A stretch of DNA of 64,000 bases, taken from contig FLMG01003686.1 of NCBI GenBank assembly GCA_900088475.1, positions 1 through 64,000 of the forward strand, given 5' to 3'. Under the pieces are notes generated by a model, which ran no database searches, was not told the origin of the DNA, and worked only from the letters and a program-made list of their open reading frames with translations. This stretch comes from Hyphochytrium catenoides. Its lineage: Eukaryota > Sar > Hyphochytriomycetes > Hyphochytriales > Hyphochytriaceae. The position numbers were made by a program, and so were the translations under genes. Shown here piece by piece: positions 1 through 12,700 of the stretch; the first letter of the stretch is position 1; every line of letters begins with the position of its first letter.

Positions 1-40
1 TGTTGGACTAAGTTAGCCCCAGTTATAGCTTAGTCCGACA
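1..40. terminator. Inverted repeat, probable 3'-end hairpin of a gene left of the window
   Basis: Bases 1-12 pair with 29-40 (12-bp arms, one G-T wobble) around a 16-nt loop. No gene starts here, so it probably marks the transcript end of a gene lying outside the window. Similar inverted repeats sit at other gene ends in this window. The role is inferred from position and from the hairpin rule known for mimivirus transcripts. Confidence 0.5.
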
Positions 41-282
41 GAACATTTGTTTTCCAGAGAGCACAAGGGGTCCTTTGGTACGGTCATATTTTTTAGTAAT
101 GATTTGTTCTGATAGATTACAACACTTTCCTTTTTGGAGATTTGTTTATTCGGCAAGAACTGTTAGACTTGCACTTTTGGCTGTGCCGCTTCGGTTCAAG
201 GTCCGGCCATTGTTGTATTTGAAGTCAAGCACCCACTCGGTACAGTTGGCCTCCCAATTTCAAGCCATCATCATACACAATA
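41..282. other. Intergenic leader, no convincing gene
   Basis: This stretch lies between the hairpin at 1-40 and the ankyrin-like gene. An open frame at 75-290 overlaps the next start by 8 nt. It has no recognisable domain and an erratic composition, so I do not call it. No clear TATATATAG-like element is visible before the ATG at 283. Confidence 0.4.
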
Positions 283-948
283 ATGATTGAGGACTTGGTG
301 GAATCCCTAGAAGATATGAATGGCAATCTGCTGTTCACCTTACGTCTATCGTCACCAGCAGGACCGATCGAAGAAGCGTGTGTTCGAGGTGACCTTAGCA
401 GGTTGAGGCTCTACGAGATGCATCCAGGCTTTGTAGGCTATCCACTTCAGGCTATGGACTGGGCTGCAAGATATGGCAACCTTCATATTCTGAGATATCT
501 TCATGAGCGGGGTGCAGAATGTACAACAAATGCCATGGATTGGGCGGCGTCCAAGGGGCTTCTAGACGTTGTCAAGTACCTTCATAGTATTGGCAAGACT
601 GCAACAACCCAGGCTATGGATTTTGCTGCTGCGTATGGGCACTCTGACGTGGTCTCATACCTTCATTGCATTGGACAGTCATGTACAACCTTCGGCATAA
701 AGGTGGCACTGAAGATGTCCCATCAGCCGCGGTATGGCCGAGCCGATTCATGGACCTACCAGCGAACCAAAGAATATACTAAGATTTACTTATTTTTGTA
801 TCATCATCAACTCAACAACATTAATCTGGATGAATTGCCAAGATCAAGTATAAGCCTGCTCCAGCCTTATATCTCCAGAGACGCCAGAAAGAAAAAACAG
901 ATGGTCAAGCCCTTCATGACCTTGCACCAGCCCACCATACTATGGTGA
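283..948 (+). CDS. Ankyrin-like repeat protein
   Basis: 221 residues. Residues about 25-145 hold at least three ankyrin-like repeats of roughly 32 residues, each with an AMDWAA or AMDFAA helix followed by a G-x-x-x-V/I-x-YLH helix. This repeat flavour is common in giant viruses and oomycetes. The C-terminal 75 residues are not repeat-like and end in a basic stretch (RKKKQ). Ankyrin proteins bind other proteins and in large DNA viruses often act as adaptors; the partner here is unknown. The stop codon lies inside a short perfect hairpin (933-947) and the next gene is convergent. Two more distant relatives seem to lie at 59533-60453 and 61636-62868. Confidence 0.8.
   Translation: MIEDLVESLEDMNGNLLFTLRLSSPAGPIEEACVRGDLSRLRLYEMHPGFVGYPLQAMDWAARYGNLHILRYLHERGAECTTNAMDWAASKGLLDVVKYLHSIGKTATTQAMDFAAAYGHSDVVSYLHCIGQSCTTFGIKVALKMSHQPRYGRADSWTYQRTKEYTKIYLFLYHHQLNNINLDELPRSSISLLQPYISRDARKKKQMVKPFMTLHQPTILW
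933..947. terminator. Hairpin overlapping the ankyrin gene stop codon
   Basis: A perfect 6-bp inverted repeat, CACCAT/ATGGTG, with a 3-nt loop overlaps the TGA stop of the ankyrin-like gene. It lies between convergent genes and fits the 3'-end hairpin pattern of this window. Confidence 0.4.
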
Positions 949-986
949 CTGCTGTTGTTTTTCTTTTGTGATGATCAGTTTTGACT

Positions 987-2078
987 TTAGTAGTAGGATT
1001 GTAGTATATTCAGGATCTCTTCATGGGACTGTCCCCTGAAAACCCTCAGAGCAGGACCTATCTGTAGATCATTGAGTATTGTACTCTCAATCCGAGTGAG
1101 ACAATGTTTGGCTACGAAATTATGAATAATCATATTATGATGGAATCCAAAGTTAATACAGACAGGAAGCGTCGCGTCTGACATCTGCTCAGTGATGTTG
1201 ACTTGTTCTACACGTAGTAGGAGTATAGCGTCTGCCCTATGAAGACTAACAGCGTTCACATCGTCATGACTAAGCAGTTCCTTAATGAGATCATATGGGG
1301 CGTAGTTCTCTACGGTGTTTGACAGAGGGATGTAACAACTGAAGTAGTAGCGGTTGTTAGCTAACAATGGCCTCCTTGATGGTGAGCGAAGAATCTTGTG
1401 GCGGCCAAGATAATTTTCTATAGTGGTGAATGCCAAGGAGTTGTACTTCACTACTCGATCCCGATAGTCTGTCAGCTCCACGTTTGCTGCGTCGTGAACG
1501 AACTCGATGCAGTATCCTGCTTTGGCTATAGAGAACCTTAAGGCATAGTCAGAAGGTGTTAAAGGATAGATGAGACGACCACCCTTGCCTACCCGTTGGA
1601 GATGTACTGCATTGAAGATAGAGTTATAGGTCACTCGATGAGTGTTCATAGTTTTAATAAACTCATGAAGGTATCGTGCCTTGTGCAGTCCAAAGGATAA
1701 GCCTACGACAAGATTGTCCAGCTTATCAATCATCACAAAACTGATGTAAGGAATAAAATTTAGCTGTGAGGTCTCGTTGTTGTCAGCAGTACTAATGGAC
1801 CGTAGATAATCAAACTCATCATAGTAGCAGGACATCAAGTACTTCAGGACATGAACGTTCAGGCGGTTGTGATTTGTGCTCTTGCCTACCTTAAGCATTA
1901 CCTCATAACAGTCAATATAAAGGCTTGGTCTCGCTTGTTCTAAGAACTGACAAGGACACTGCCCATGGTAACAGGAGTATGTGATCCATTCATAGAGATA
2001 GACTGGACCATCTGGAGCACGTTCTACTACTTCCAAGAAGGCCTCCAGTCCCCATTCAACGGTGGTCTCGTCTGTCAT
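987..2078 (-). CDS. Hypothetical protein, 363 residues
   Basis: A full-length open frame starting at an ATG (2076-2078 on the minus strand), convergent with the ankyrin-like gene. I recognise no domain. It is soluble in character, with no signal peptide or membrane segment, and has a short Cys cluster near residues 35-43 (SCYHGQCPC). Residues about 70-190 have alternating short helices with YLH and YALRFSIAKAGY stretches that could be degenerate ankyrin-type repeats, but this is weak. The function is unknown. Confidence 0.7.
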   Translation of the reverse strand: MTDETTVEWGLEAFLEVVERAPDGPVYLYEWITYSCYHGQCPCQFLEQARPSLYIDCYEVMLKVGKSTNHNRLNVHVLKYLMSCYYDEFDYLRSISTADNNETSQLNFIPYISFVMIDKLDNLVVGLSFGLHKARYLHEFIKTMNTHRVTYNSIFNAVHLQRVGKGGRLIYPLTPSDYALRFSIAKAGYCIEFVHDAANVELTDYRDRVVKYNSLAFTTIENYLGRHKILRSPSRRPLLANNRYYFSCYIPLSNTVENYAPYDLIKELLSHDDVNAVSLHRADAILLLRVEQVNITEQMSDATLPVCINFGFHHNMIIHNFVAKHCLTRIESTILNDLQIGPALRVFRGQSHEEILNILQSYY

Positions 2079-2159
2079 TGCGTATATTGTTACCTATGGA
2101 ATTTTTTTAATCTAATCTCCTGTGGTTTGCCGAGCGGGACAGGAAACTATTAGATAACT

Positions 2160-2840
2160 CTATACAATCTCAACATCAAAGCAAGAGTAATAGGCTCCTT
2201 GAGCCTTCTCGTTCCAGTACCACATGAAGCTATAGATTGTACCTGGGCATAGACCATCTGGGATGGTGAATGACTGTACACAGGGTTTGCCTGTGCGGCC
2301 GTTGGGTCTACCGTTTGCATCTGTCGTCTCACCGCAGTTCTTGCCATCGTCAAATGGAACCATCGCCGCGATCTCGGTCATGTCCCCTACTTTACGAATT
2401 TCTTGTTCATCCGATCGATAATAGATGGTGATGAAGGTACCAACACCTTCCATCAGCTTGGTAAGATGTCCATTCTCGGTGTAGCCCATATATATTACAT
2501 CTCCAGGTGAAGCTTTCAACATCTTCCTTTGACCATTGTAGGATGAGCGTTCTTGACCAACACATACAGGGAAGTCAGCATTTCTCATGTTCACGTATAA
2601 TAGTTCTCTTGTGTTGACTTGATTAGTATGAGGATCGCTTCGTGGAGCATAGTTACGTGCGTATCCTGCGCACACACCCATTACCCTACCTGCACTGAAG
2701 ACCCAGTCATTGTTCTGACCGATAGCCCCAGCCACATTGGGGTCCTTAGAGAGACAATCAAGCCAGCTGTGTGCAGCGACGAAGGTCTGCAATGTACTTA
2801 TGAAAGTCACAAGTGTTAGTAATCGAAGTAGCGAATGCAT
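2160..2840 (-). CDS. Secreted LPMO-like protein with N-terminal histidine
   Basis: 226 residues from the ATG at 2840; the longer frame upstream lacks a sensible signal sequence. Residues 1-23 are a clean signal peptide ending AA, so the mature protein would begin with His24 (HSWLDC). A free N-terminal His is the copper-binding hallmark of lytic polysaccharide monooxygenases, and a second His, H125 in an ENGHLT motif, could complete a histidine brace. From memory, the HSW start and ENGH motif resemble a fungal secreted LPMO-like family (DUF7492). Several Cys pairs suggest disulphides. A role in attacking chitin, cellulose or another host-wall glycan is inferred. It neighbours a secreted mucin-like gene and the fibre gene. 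Confidence 0.72.
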   Translation of the reverse strand: MHSLLRLLTLVTFISTLQTFVAAHSWLDCLSKDPNVAGAIGQNNDWVFSAGRVMGVCAGYARNYAPRSDPHTNQVNTRELLYVNMRNADFPVCVGQERSSYNGQRKMLKASPGDVIYMGYTENGHLTKLMEGVGTFITIYYRSDEQEIRKVGDMTEIAAMVPFDDGKNCGETTDANGRPNGRTGKPCVQSFTIPDGLCPGTIYSFMWYWNEKAQGAYYSCFDVEIV

Positions 2841-2934
2841 CGTATGGGGAGAACTAAAGTAAAGGAACGTCACGTCGCTTATACCAAGGCAATAGAAAAA
2901 AAATTTCGTCATATTCCCTTTTCAGAGATGTGAA

Positions 2935-3549
2935 CTAAAGATTGAAAATAGTCAAACCAAGCAGAATACTGCAATGCCAAGCAAGATCACTTGTACGACT
3001 AGCAGTAGAAGTAGGATCAGATGAGGGCGTGTCACTACTAGGATCTTCGTCTGGAGGATATGTTGGCAGACCGTCATCAGTTGGCAAGTCAGTTGGTAGG
3101 TCACTTGTTGGTGAAGGCGTTGTCACTATGGGAGCCGTTGGTGGGACCGTCGTGGAGTTTGAGATAGGTGGCCGAGTATGTAACCCTATGGGTCCTGGAA
3201 GGGGGGTGGTTGCATTGGCGTGTGTGCTTGGTCCTGCAGTAGAGTTGTCGACTGACACCATGCTAGGTTGATGATCCAAGGGGGATGGTGGTCCGATTAC
3301 GATCCTACACCCATAGGCTCCGGAGTTAAGGCGAAGGCATTCGGATCCTGGTGGGCAGTTTCCTCCTGGCTGTGTACCCGAACAGATGGGGGCATGTGCG
3401 CAGCCAACCACACCAAACTCAACTGCAACAGACACAAGACCTCCAGGGCAAGCATATGGTCCTTGTTGTCCTGTTGCGGCAGGTGTTATGGTAAGGATGA
3501 CGGCGGCTACGAAGACTAATACGCCGAGACCTCGCGCTACTGGCAGCAT
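2935..3549 (-). CDS. Secreted or anchored Cys-rich mucin-like protein
   Basis: 204 residues. An N-terminal hydrophobic signal peptide (about 1-27) is followed by a compact domain with six cysteines (about residues 33-82). A long Pro/Ser/Thr-rich stretch (about 90-185, with TSDLPTDLPTDD-type runs) follows, and the protein ends in a short hydrophobic tail. The architecture suggests a heavily O-glycosylated stalk carrying a small disulphide-rich head; the tail could be a GPI signal or weak anchor. It lies upstream of and in the same direction as the LPMO-like gene and diverges from the giant fibre gene, so a surface or secreted role fits. No family is recognised. Confidence 0.72.
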   Translation of the reverse strand: MLPVARGLGVLVFVAAVILTITPAATGQQGPYACPGGLVSVAVEFGVVGCAHAPICSGTQPGGNCPPGSECLRLNSGAYGCRIVIGPPSPLDHQPSMVSVDNSTAGPSTHANATTPLPGPIGLHTRPPISNSTTVPPTAPIVTTPSPTSDLPTDLPTDDGLPTYPPDEDPSSDTPSSDPTSTASRTSDLAWHCSILLGLTIFNL

Positions 3550-3714
3550 GTTCTTCCTGAAAATAAGACTTCTGGGAGAGAAGTATATCTAGTATGTACT
3601 TTCTTTTTTTAGATGACTAGAAATTTAAATTGTATCACAGGCCTACTTTTTGATTCCGTTTAATATAAGCTCTCAGGGACTTCCAGTGACGTATACTTCT
3701 TACTTTAGGGAGGA
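3550..3714. promoter_or_regulatory. Divergent promoter region, secreted gene / fibre gene
   Basis: 165 bp between two divergent start codons. On the fibre side a TAATATAAG element lies at 3661-3669, about 45 nt before the ATG. On the other side a minus-strand TAGATATAC lies near 3590. The middle is a T-rich/A-rich stretch. Promoter function is inferred from position and AT richness. Confidence 0.4.
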
Positions 3715-6700
3715 ATGACGAGTCGTTCAGCGTTGACGACCGTGTCCTTCATACGGGAGACTCGGTACTCGAGCCAGACTCTTCCATTCCCTGAAGACTA
3801 CTTGAATACTGTGACCCCTGTTGCGCTCAGCAGCACTACGTACCAGATCAATAAGTGCTATGCTCGTAACGTGACTGACTCTTCCAATATCTATATCTCA
3901 GTTCCTAAGGTTGTTGATATTGAGACTTATGGCGTGATCAATGGTCAGTGCGTGGGAGCCTTCTCACCGGACCGGATCACCGTGACACTCGGTAGTAAAG
4001 TGGTGGTGAGTAGCACCGCAGACCTAGTTCTCAATCGCGTGGTACTAGTTGGAGATGTAATCACCATCAGACCATCCCCCACCGCATCAGGAAACGACTT
4101 CTCATCGCGAGTTGCAGAAGTAATTGACAAGCACAATATAGTTCTTGACTCGCCATGTCCATTCAGCAGCTCGACGGCAGTATTCCGTCGTGGAGGCAAT
4201 CCTTCAACAGGCCTGGTACCTAACTCTATTCTTTACTTCTATGCATTGGGCCATGCAACTAATCCAGGGTATGTTGTCAGCACAAGAAATACTATGGCCG
4301 GTGATCGCCTTGTCGATGTACCAGCGGGTTACTACGTTGAGAACAGTAGACAGATTCCGTACTACCTGGTCGTGGGAGGTAATGGCATGATCTTAGAACC
4401 TCCCATTGCCATGAGTTGGGACGACACTAGTGTGGGTATCGTTACACGCTTCTGTACTCAAGCCGAGACCAATGCAGGTGTAGAGAAGTACAAGGCAATC
4501 TCACCCTCGACACTAGGAAATGCCATTGCAAACATAAATAATCTAAGTAGCATTCTTGGAATATTCGCGACGGATGCAGATGCTCTGGACCTGACCTCGA
4601 CCACGAAAGCTATCACACCTGCGAACTTCAAAAGTCTGTTTAACAGTCCTCCAGCCTTGGGTTCGCAGCGACCCAATGCCGGCAGCTTCACAACCATCAT
4701 CGCGTCTAGCCTGACAGGTGATGCTCTACTTAACCCTGCCAGCATCGATCCGCAGAGCAACAAGCTAGTCACAATGGCTACTCTGAGTCCAGCGCTCGCT
4801 TATGCCACGAAGCTCGGTAGGTCTGGTGCACCAGTGACCCATGCTTACATTGATAATGTGTCAATCAACTCCTTTTCTGGAAATGGATTAGTAACAAGTC
4901 TGTCCTCTGCTTACGTGAACCACCAGAAGGAGATGCCGCTCGATACGTCACGTGTGGTCACTCCAGCAGGAGCTACCCAGTTGTTGTCACAACCCACTCC
5001 GATCGGTAACCTTATGCCAAACACTGGCAAGTTCACAACGGTGACCGCTAATACGCTTTATGGTCCAGTAGGAGACGCCGGTAACTATAGCACTGGTCGC
5101 TTCTCAAATCTCATAGTAGATTCTGTTACTGGTAGCTTCGTCGCTAGCAACAGCGAAGCCGTGGCAATGTCCAGTACGTCAAAGGTGCTTACGCCCTCTA
5201 GTCTACCTAGCATCTTCGCTAACCCCGCTGCACTTGGAGCTATCACTCCTTCTTCTGGTACCTTTACAACATTGAAAGCAGATTCAGCAGGAGGTGGTAT
5301 GATAGCGAGTGACGGTGAAGCACTGACCATGCTTGCTACAAACAAACTGATCACTCCTAAGAACATTGCAACTATACTTTCAAGTCCAGGCCCCATCGGT
5401 CAAGGCCAGAAGTCAACAGCTCGGTTCTCCACTGTCACAGCGGACACCGTGATAACGGACAAGCTCATCATGCCACCGAATGGCCTTCCCTTTGGCTACA
5501 TGGTAGTATCCATTCCCAAGTCTTCCGATGGTGCAAGCTATAGCATCCGTTACTGTTATGCTCGTAACGAGAGCAACACGGCAGATATCAGTGTCCCTTC
5601 AACAACAGTACTCAACATCTATGAAAATGGAGTTCTCAATGGAATGTGCCGAAGCGAGTTCCAACAAGGTCTTGTCTCTGTAAGCGCGGGTTCAAATGTT
5701 GTCAACGGGCTAGGAACCTCCTTCACCAGCACCTTTGTCATCGGGGATGTGATCTCTGTGGGAGGTATGGTCAAGCGCATTACCAGCGTCACATCTGCTG
5801 TCTCAATGATTGTCGATTCAAACTTCACAAACTCTATCTCTGGGTCTACCTACTATCGGGGTGGGTCTGGACTTGGTACACTGGCTGCGAACACATATTA
5901 CAACATCTACGTACTTGGTCATGCTACAACTCCTGGATATGTCTTCTCTACTAGGAACACAAATGCAGGAGACACCTTAGTAGATGTACCAGCAGGATAC
6001 TCTGTCTCCAATGCCCGTCAGCTACCGTATTCTCTACTAAGTAACGCACAAGGAATAATTGTGGATCCTCCAAGCCCTTACACTTCCAAAGATTCATCCA
6101 GCGGTGCATTCTTGCCGCCTGCGACCAACCTACAGGCAGCTCAGCAGAAACTTACCTACGTCTCACTCACGCCAGCTAATCTGCCATCTATATTCTCCAA
6201 TCCGGGCCCAATCGGTAATGTTCTCCCTAGTACTGGAACTTTCAGTACTCTCACAGCTTCTAGTTTCTCAGGAAGTGGTCTTGCCAGTAACAGCGAGGCA
6301 GCTGCTCGTATCTTGAACAACAAGGTCCTTACTCCATCCAATCTACAGTCCGTGTTTGACCAGCCCCCTGCACTAGGTACTGTCACTCCTGGTAGCGCCT
6401 CGTTTACGACAGTGACTGCTAATGCTATCTCTGGACCCTGTTTAGCTTCAGATGAGATTGCAAGACTCAAGACATCACGTACAACAGTCGTCACGCCTGC
6501 CAACCTTAGCGCGGTGCTAGGGAGCCCCGGCGTGATTGGTGGTGTCACCTCGAGCGATGCCTTCTTCAGAACACTCAACAGTGGCACTCTCAACACCAAC
6601 ATCATCAATGTACCATCTTCAGGGGTGTTGAACATCGCATCAGACGCAAACTTCAATGGAGTGGTGTATGCTAACGTTGTCTCAGCAAACAAGTATATTG

Positions 6701-9700
6701 GTTCTATCGGTGACATGAATGATAAGAATACAGGTATCTTCACTTCGCTTCAGGCGGACACGCTGTCTGGCCCATTTATGGCCGGGACTGCAGATATAGA
6801 CGCGGGGACATCCACTGCCAAGCTCGTCACTCCTGCCGGCCTACGCCAGGCCCTAGAGTCGCCACCTATCATCGGTAAGACCAAACCCAATGCAGCACAC
6901 TTCACATCCATTACTGCTGATGTCCTCAATGTCTCGTATCCCATCAATCAACGTGCCCAGCTCCCCAAGATGTATCTAGTCTCATCAGAGATCTATTCTC
7001 CAGATAACATACACTATACAGTGCAGTATTGCTATGCTCGTTCCGAAGACGACAGCGTTGATATACTTCTTGAGGACCCTGTCACTCTGAACATCACTCA
7101 GCAAGGTGGTCTCAATGGCGTGTGTAAAAGCGCTGCCTTGCCGGGGGTGGTCTCTGTATCATCATCATCACGTGTTGTCACAGGTACTAACACATCCTTC
7201 CGGACAACCTTTATTGTAGGTGATGTGATATCTCTTGGAGGACAGTCATACCGTGTGGTGAGTATTGACCCTGACTACCAGGAACTCACAGTGCATCGCA
7301 ATGTTCACTACACTCATGGTTCGAGTCCATACTTCAGAGGAGGCACGGATACTTTCCTCCCAAATCAGCTGCTATATTTTTATGTTCTGGGTCATGCGAC
7401 TACACCAGGTTATGTAATCTCAACTCGAAGTGTAGATATCGGACAAGAGCTTGTGGACTTGCCAGCTGGATACAACCCAGCTTTCAGTCGTCAGCTGGAC
7501 TACGCAGTGACCACGAGCGAGTATGGTACGTTGGTTGAGCAGCCTCGGCTCCTTAGTACTTTTCATTCTTCGAGTGTAAGTACACCGCTGGCGACTGCGG
7601 ATGAAGTACTAGCCAAGACTAACACCTTCAAAGCGTTGACGCCATCGTCCATCCCCACGCTCATGTCAGCACCTGGGCCAATTGGTACACAGTTCGCTGA
7701 CAAAGGCATCTTCACTGACCTGACTACAGATACTATTGGAGGTAAGTGTATTGCTACGAGTGATGATATGACTAACATGGTCTCCAACAAGATTGTAACC
7801 CCTGCGAACCTAGGTTCTCTCTTGTCCTCACCTGGTGACATCGGTCTGACCAAGCCTGGTGATGCTTATTTCAAAAGTGTCAATGCAAAGGGTCATATCC
7901 TCGTTGAAGATGCAAGTGACGCTGTCAGTTCAAACAACGCCAGCATCATGACCCAGGGTGGCATAGCCGCAGCCAAGAATCTTCTTATTGGGACAACACT
8001 CACGGCACAGGGCAATGCTACTTTCAACAGTTCTGTTATCATCAGCGGCGCCACACCGTCAACCAATACTTCGACTGGCTCTCTCGTCGTGAGAGGTGGA
8101 ACTGCTGTTCAAGGTAACCTGAACGTAGGTGGTAACACGAGTCTGTCAAGTTTGAGTCTCTCTGGCTCGTTGGCGTTGTCATCCAATACACCCTCGACAA
8201 GCACGACGACAGGTTCATTAACAACTCCCGGTGGGATTGGTGTTGCAGGTGACATCAACGCTGGAGGGAACCTCAATGTATCTAGTACAAGGCCATCGAT
8301 CAACACAACCACAGGCGCTCTTACCGTTGCTGGTGGGGCTGGTGTTCAGGGTTCCTTGTTCATAGGAAACAATGCAGGTGTGACCAACCAATTGTTAGTC
8401 TATGGTACGGGATACTTCAATAACACTTCTACATCTAACTCCACGAATACTGGTGCATTGGTGGTAGCGGGGGGAGCGGGTATTGCAGGCAACGTTACCA
8501 TTGGTGGAGCTTTGGCTACGGCCGGTGCGGTGTCGCTCAACAGCACAACAGAGTCTACTAATACGACCTCAGGAGCTCTCAGCATCCAGGGTGGTCTTGC
8601 TGTCGGGAAGCGGATGAACGTTGCTGGAGACACGAGGATTACTTCTTTCACTCAAGCTACTGATAGTTCTTCGGGAGCTCTAGTGGTTCAAGGTGGTGTT
8701 GGTATTGCGAAGAATGGATTTATTGGTGGAAGTCTGGGTGTTGGCGGCGGCCTTAACATTGGTGGTAGCTTTACGATCAACAGTGGAGCTGACTCAACAA
8801 CAACGACGACAGGTGCTCTAGTCATCAACGGAGGTATTGGCATGTCTGGTTCAACTACTATTGGAGGTAATGCAACAGTGAATGGAGGGGTCACAGGGAA
8901 CACGATGACCGTCCTATCGGGTGCAAAGTCCAACACGCCATCGTCAGGCGCATTGACAGTCGTAGGTGGTATAGGTGCTCAGGGACAGTCTAACTTTGGT
9001 AACAATGTAGGTGTTGGTGGTAATCTCGCAGTCGTAGGAACCACTACCTTGGGCAATACAACTGCATCAACCTCAACAACCTCGGGAGCATTAACAGTCG
9101 TTGGTGGTATCGGTACACAGAACAATATGAACATCGGAGGGACTCTGGGTGTCGCTGGACCGACGTCACTGACAGGATCAGTCGCTGTCAACGCCACTAC
9201 TGCGTCAACGAATAGTACCACCGGGGCCTTGGCGGTGGCAGGAGGGGTGGGAGTGCGGGGTGATCTCAACGTCGGTGGTGCTCTAAGGTCAACCAATGGA
9301 CTAACGACACTGGCCAACACGGCGATCACTTCCACCACTGCTTCAACCAACACTACCTCAGGCTCATTGACTGTTGCAGGAGGTCTAGGGGTGATGGGGG
9401 ATGCCAATATAGGTGGTGCAATGACTCTCACTGGACGTTTGACATCAAACAATGATGTTAAGATCGTTAGTCTAGCAAACTCTACTTCTTCTACGACGGG
9501 TGCGCTAACAGTCTCTGGAGGCGTCGGGGTTGGTGGAGTCTTGACAGCTGGCTCAGCGATGAACGTAAGTGGTGTCACTACCGTTACAAATACTACCAAT
9601 ACAAGCTCAACAAGCTCAGGTGCTCTAGTCGTAGGCGGGAGTCTTGGCTTACAGGGCAACTTGAACGTAGGCGGAACGGCTAACCTGACTGGACCTACCA

Positions 9701-12700
9701 CATTTTCTGGTCCTTCAGTTAACTTCTCTAATACTACTGCATCTACATCATCTACCTCAGGTGCAGTAGTGGTGGCTGGTGGTATGGGCGTTGGCGGAGC
9801 GATGAACGTTGGGAGTACAATGAACGTAAGAGGTACGACCACTCTAGCGGGGGGTGTTACTGTCTCTAACACAACTGATTCTACTACAGTAGGTACAGGG
9901 GCGTTCACTGTCGTCGGTGGTATAGGCGTTGGGAACACAGCAAACTTAGGTGGTAAGCTGAACGTTGCTGGAGATACGGCATTGTCCGGGGCACTGAACG
10001 TTCTGGGCAACAGCAGTCTACAGAACTTGAGTGTAGCCTCAACCACATCTAGTAACAATATGAATGTGACTGAGATGGCTACACTAGGACGACTCACGGT
10101 CACTGGTACGGGACGACTTGGAGGAACAAACGGGAGCGAGTCGCTGCGGGTGAACGCTGTTCCTTCTTCTGTCAACTACATTGAACTCTCAGGTCGTGCT
10201 ACAGGTTCTGGGCCAGTGGTTGCGTCGGGTGGTACGGACGATAATGTTGATCTTAATCTTCAGTCAAAGGGTACGGGTAAGGTCAAGTTAGGTACTGGGA
10301 GTAATGTCATTGCTGTGACAGGCGCAAATACCGGTTCTGCGCCTGCTATCTCCGCTATAGGATCCTCTGATGCAAATGTCGACATTGATGTCCAACCTCA
10401 GGGATTTGGTAAGGTCAGAGTGGTGAGCGACCTCGTAGTCACGGGTAACCTCACAGCTTCTGCCATCACAGGTGTCAACCCTACTTCAGCCTTGCCTCGT
10501 GGCTACTTCTACCTAAGCAAACCTCCAACATACATCAACTCCACTTTGTATAACATTCCAGCCACGATTGCTAGGAACTATGTTAACACTAGCAACCTCA
10601 GTACAAGTGCAATGAATGTCTCTCTCAACACGACTACCGGCCTCAACGGGCCATTGGTTAAGTCCTTAAATGGAACCGCAGATACCATAAGTGGATCCAC
10701 ATTGGTCACAGGCACGGGGACTTTCTTTACAACAGACTTCATCGTTGGAGGCATTATAACGGTAGGTGGGACCCAGGGCCGTAAGGTCGAAAGCATCATG
10801 TCTGACACCTTGCTGACAGTAACGGTTCCGTTTTCAGACAATGCAACTGGCGCTACCGTAGCTCGAGGCGGCCGTGCTCCCAAAGCTACGTACTACGTCT
10901 ACCAGTTGAACAATACCAACTCATCTACTCAGACCTACATGCTCAGCACTCGCTTCTTTGAGGAAGGTAATGATGTTCTTCTTGATATCCCAGAGACAGG
11001 TGATTATAGGAATGATGACTTCCGACGCTTGGCCTATGGTCTTGTGACAGACTCTGCTGGTAACTTTGTAAATGTACCTATCACTGTAAGTAAGTCCATG
11101 ACTCTTGAAAGGCCTCTTGATGTTAAGTCTGGAGGGTTAGGGTTCGGGTCTGTGGCCAAGGGTGATCTGGTCTATGGTTCAGCTCCGGGGACGTTGGCGG
11201 CGCTTGGTGCTGGCACCGATGGTCAGATCCTGATGCAGGACTCTGGCGTTCCGAAGTGGAAGACTGCATCGTTCAACTCGAGTGACACTTATACGGTGAC
11301 CGGTACTGCTGACTCTACTTCTACTTCTAGTGGTAGTCTCATAGTGAGTGGAGGACTGGGTGTGGCCAAGACAATCCACGCGGATGCTCTGGCACTAGCC
11401 ACTGCGCTTCCAGTAAGCTCAGGAGGGTTAGGGTTCACCTCCGTGGCCAAGGGTGATCTGGTCTATGGTTCAGCTCCGGGGACGTTGGCGGCTCTTGGTG
11501 CTGGGACTGACGGTCAGATCCTGGTGCAGGACGCTGGCGTGCCAACCTGGAAGACCGCATCATTCAACTCCAGTGACACTTATACTGTGACCAGTACTAC
11601 TGACTCTAATTCTACTACAACTGGATCTCTTATTGTAAGTGGGGGACTAGGTGTGGCCAAGACAATCTTTGCGAACGCTCTAAAGCTGGTTACTGCACTT
11701 CCGGTCAGCTCGGGAGGCCTGGGCTTCACCTCTGTGGCCAAAGGCGACCTAGTCTATGGTTCAGCTGCGGGAACCCTGGCGGCTCTTGGTGCTGGCACTG
11801 ACGGTCAGATCCTGATGCAGGACGGTGGCGTGCCAACCTGGAAGACTGCATCGTTCAACTCCAGTGACACTTATACTGTGACTGGCACTGCTGGTTCTAC
11901 ATCAAGTACGAGCGGAGCGTTAACGGTTGCAGGCGGTCTAGGAGTTAAGCAGAACGTCTACATCGGGGGAGCTATCACAGCTACCTCTGGTACGTTTACC
12001 AATGCGCTGTCAGTCGCAAATGGTGGCACAGGGCTGTCTTCTCTAGTTGCGGGCGATATCCTGTACGCCGATAATGCAAACTCGCTTGCTCGACGACCGA
12101 AAGGTGCTGATGGGCAGGTGTTGACATTGGTGAATGGCTTCCCGGCCTGGACTAACACCGCCGCTACTACCACCACTACTAACTTGAATATTACAAATAC
12201 AAATGGTGGTGCTCTCACTGTCGCATCTACTGACGTTGCGACCAACTCTAGCACCGGTGCACTCAGAGTTGAAGGTGGCATCGGGGTGAAGGGAGCTTCT
12301 GTGTTTGCGAGTACTCTCAAGGTCGGTAGTGATGTTCCGTATGGCACCACAGCTTTGGCAATATCTACAACTACTATCTCTACAGCCTCGACAACAGGCG
12401 CTCTCACGGTTGCGGGCGGTATTGGGGTGCAAGGCCTCTCTTACTTTGGAGGTACAGTTAGCATTGGAACTGCAAATGCAGGAACCCTGAGTGTCGCTGG
12501 GAACTCTACAGTTGGTAATGTCACCGGATCTGGAATACTAGCACTCACATCTACAAGTGGCACCACCACCATCTTGTCTGTTGCAGGGACCTCGGTTGCT
12601 ACTAACTCTACAACAGGAGCTCTTACAGTTGAAGGTGGTATTGGCATCAAAGGTAATTCTGTGTTTGGAGCCGGCCTTACTGCAGGATCACTCAGCGTGT

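Noticed and set aside
75-290. 71-codon plus-strand frame before the ankyrin gene
   Set aside because: Overlaps the next start, has no domain, and composition is unlike the neighbouring genes.
8979-10175. 398-codon minus-strand frame inside the fibre gene, and similar antisense frames at 6156-6743, 12441-13310, 14721-15656 and 16017-16850
   Set aside because: Low-complexity Pro/Val/Thr mirror images of the fibre repeats, open only because of the repeat composition.
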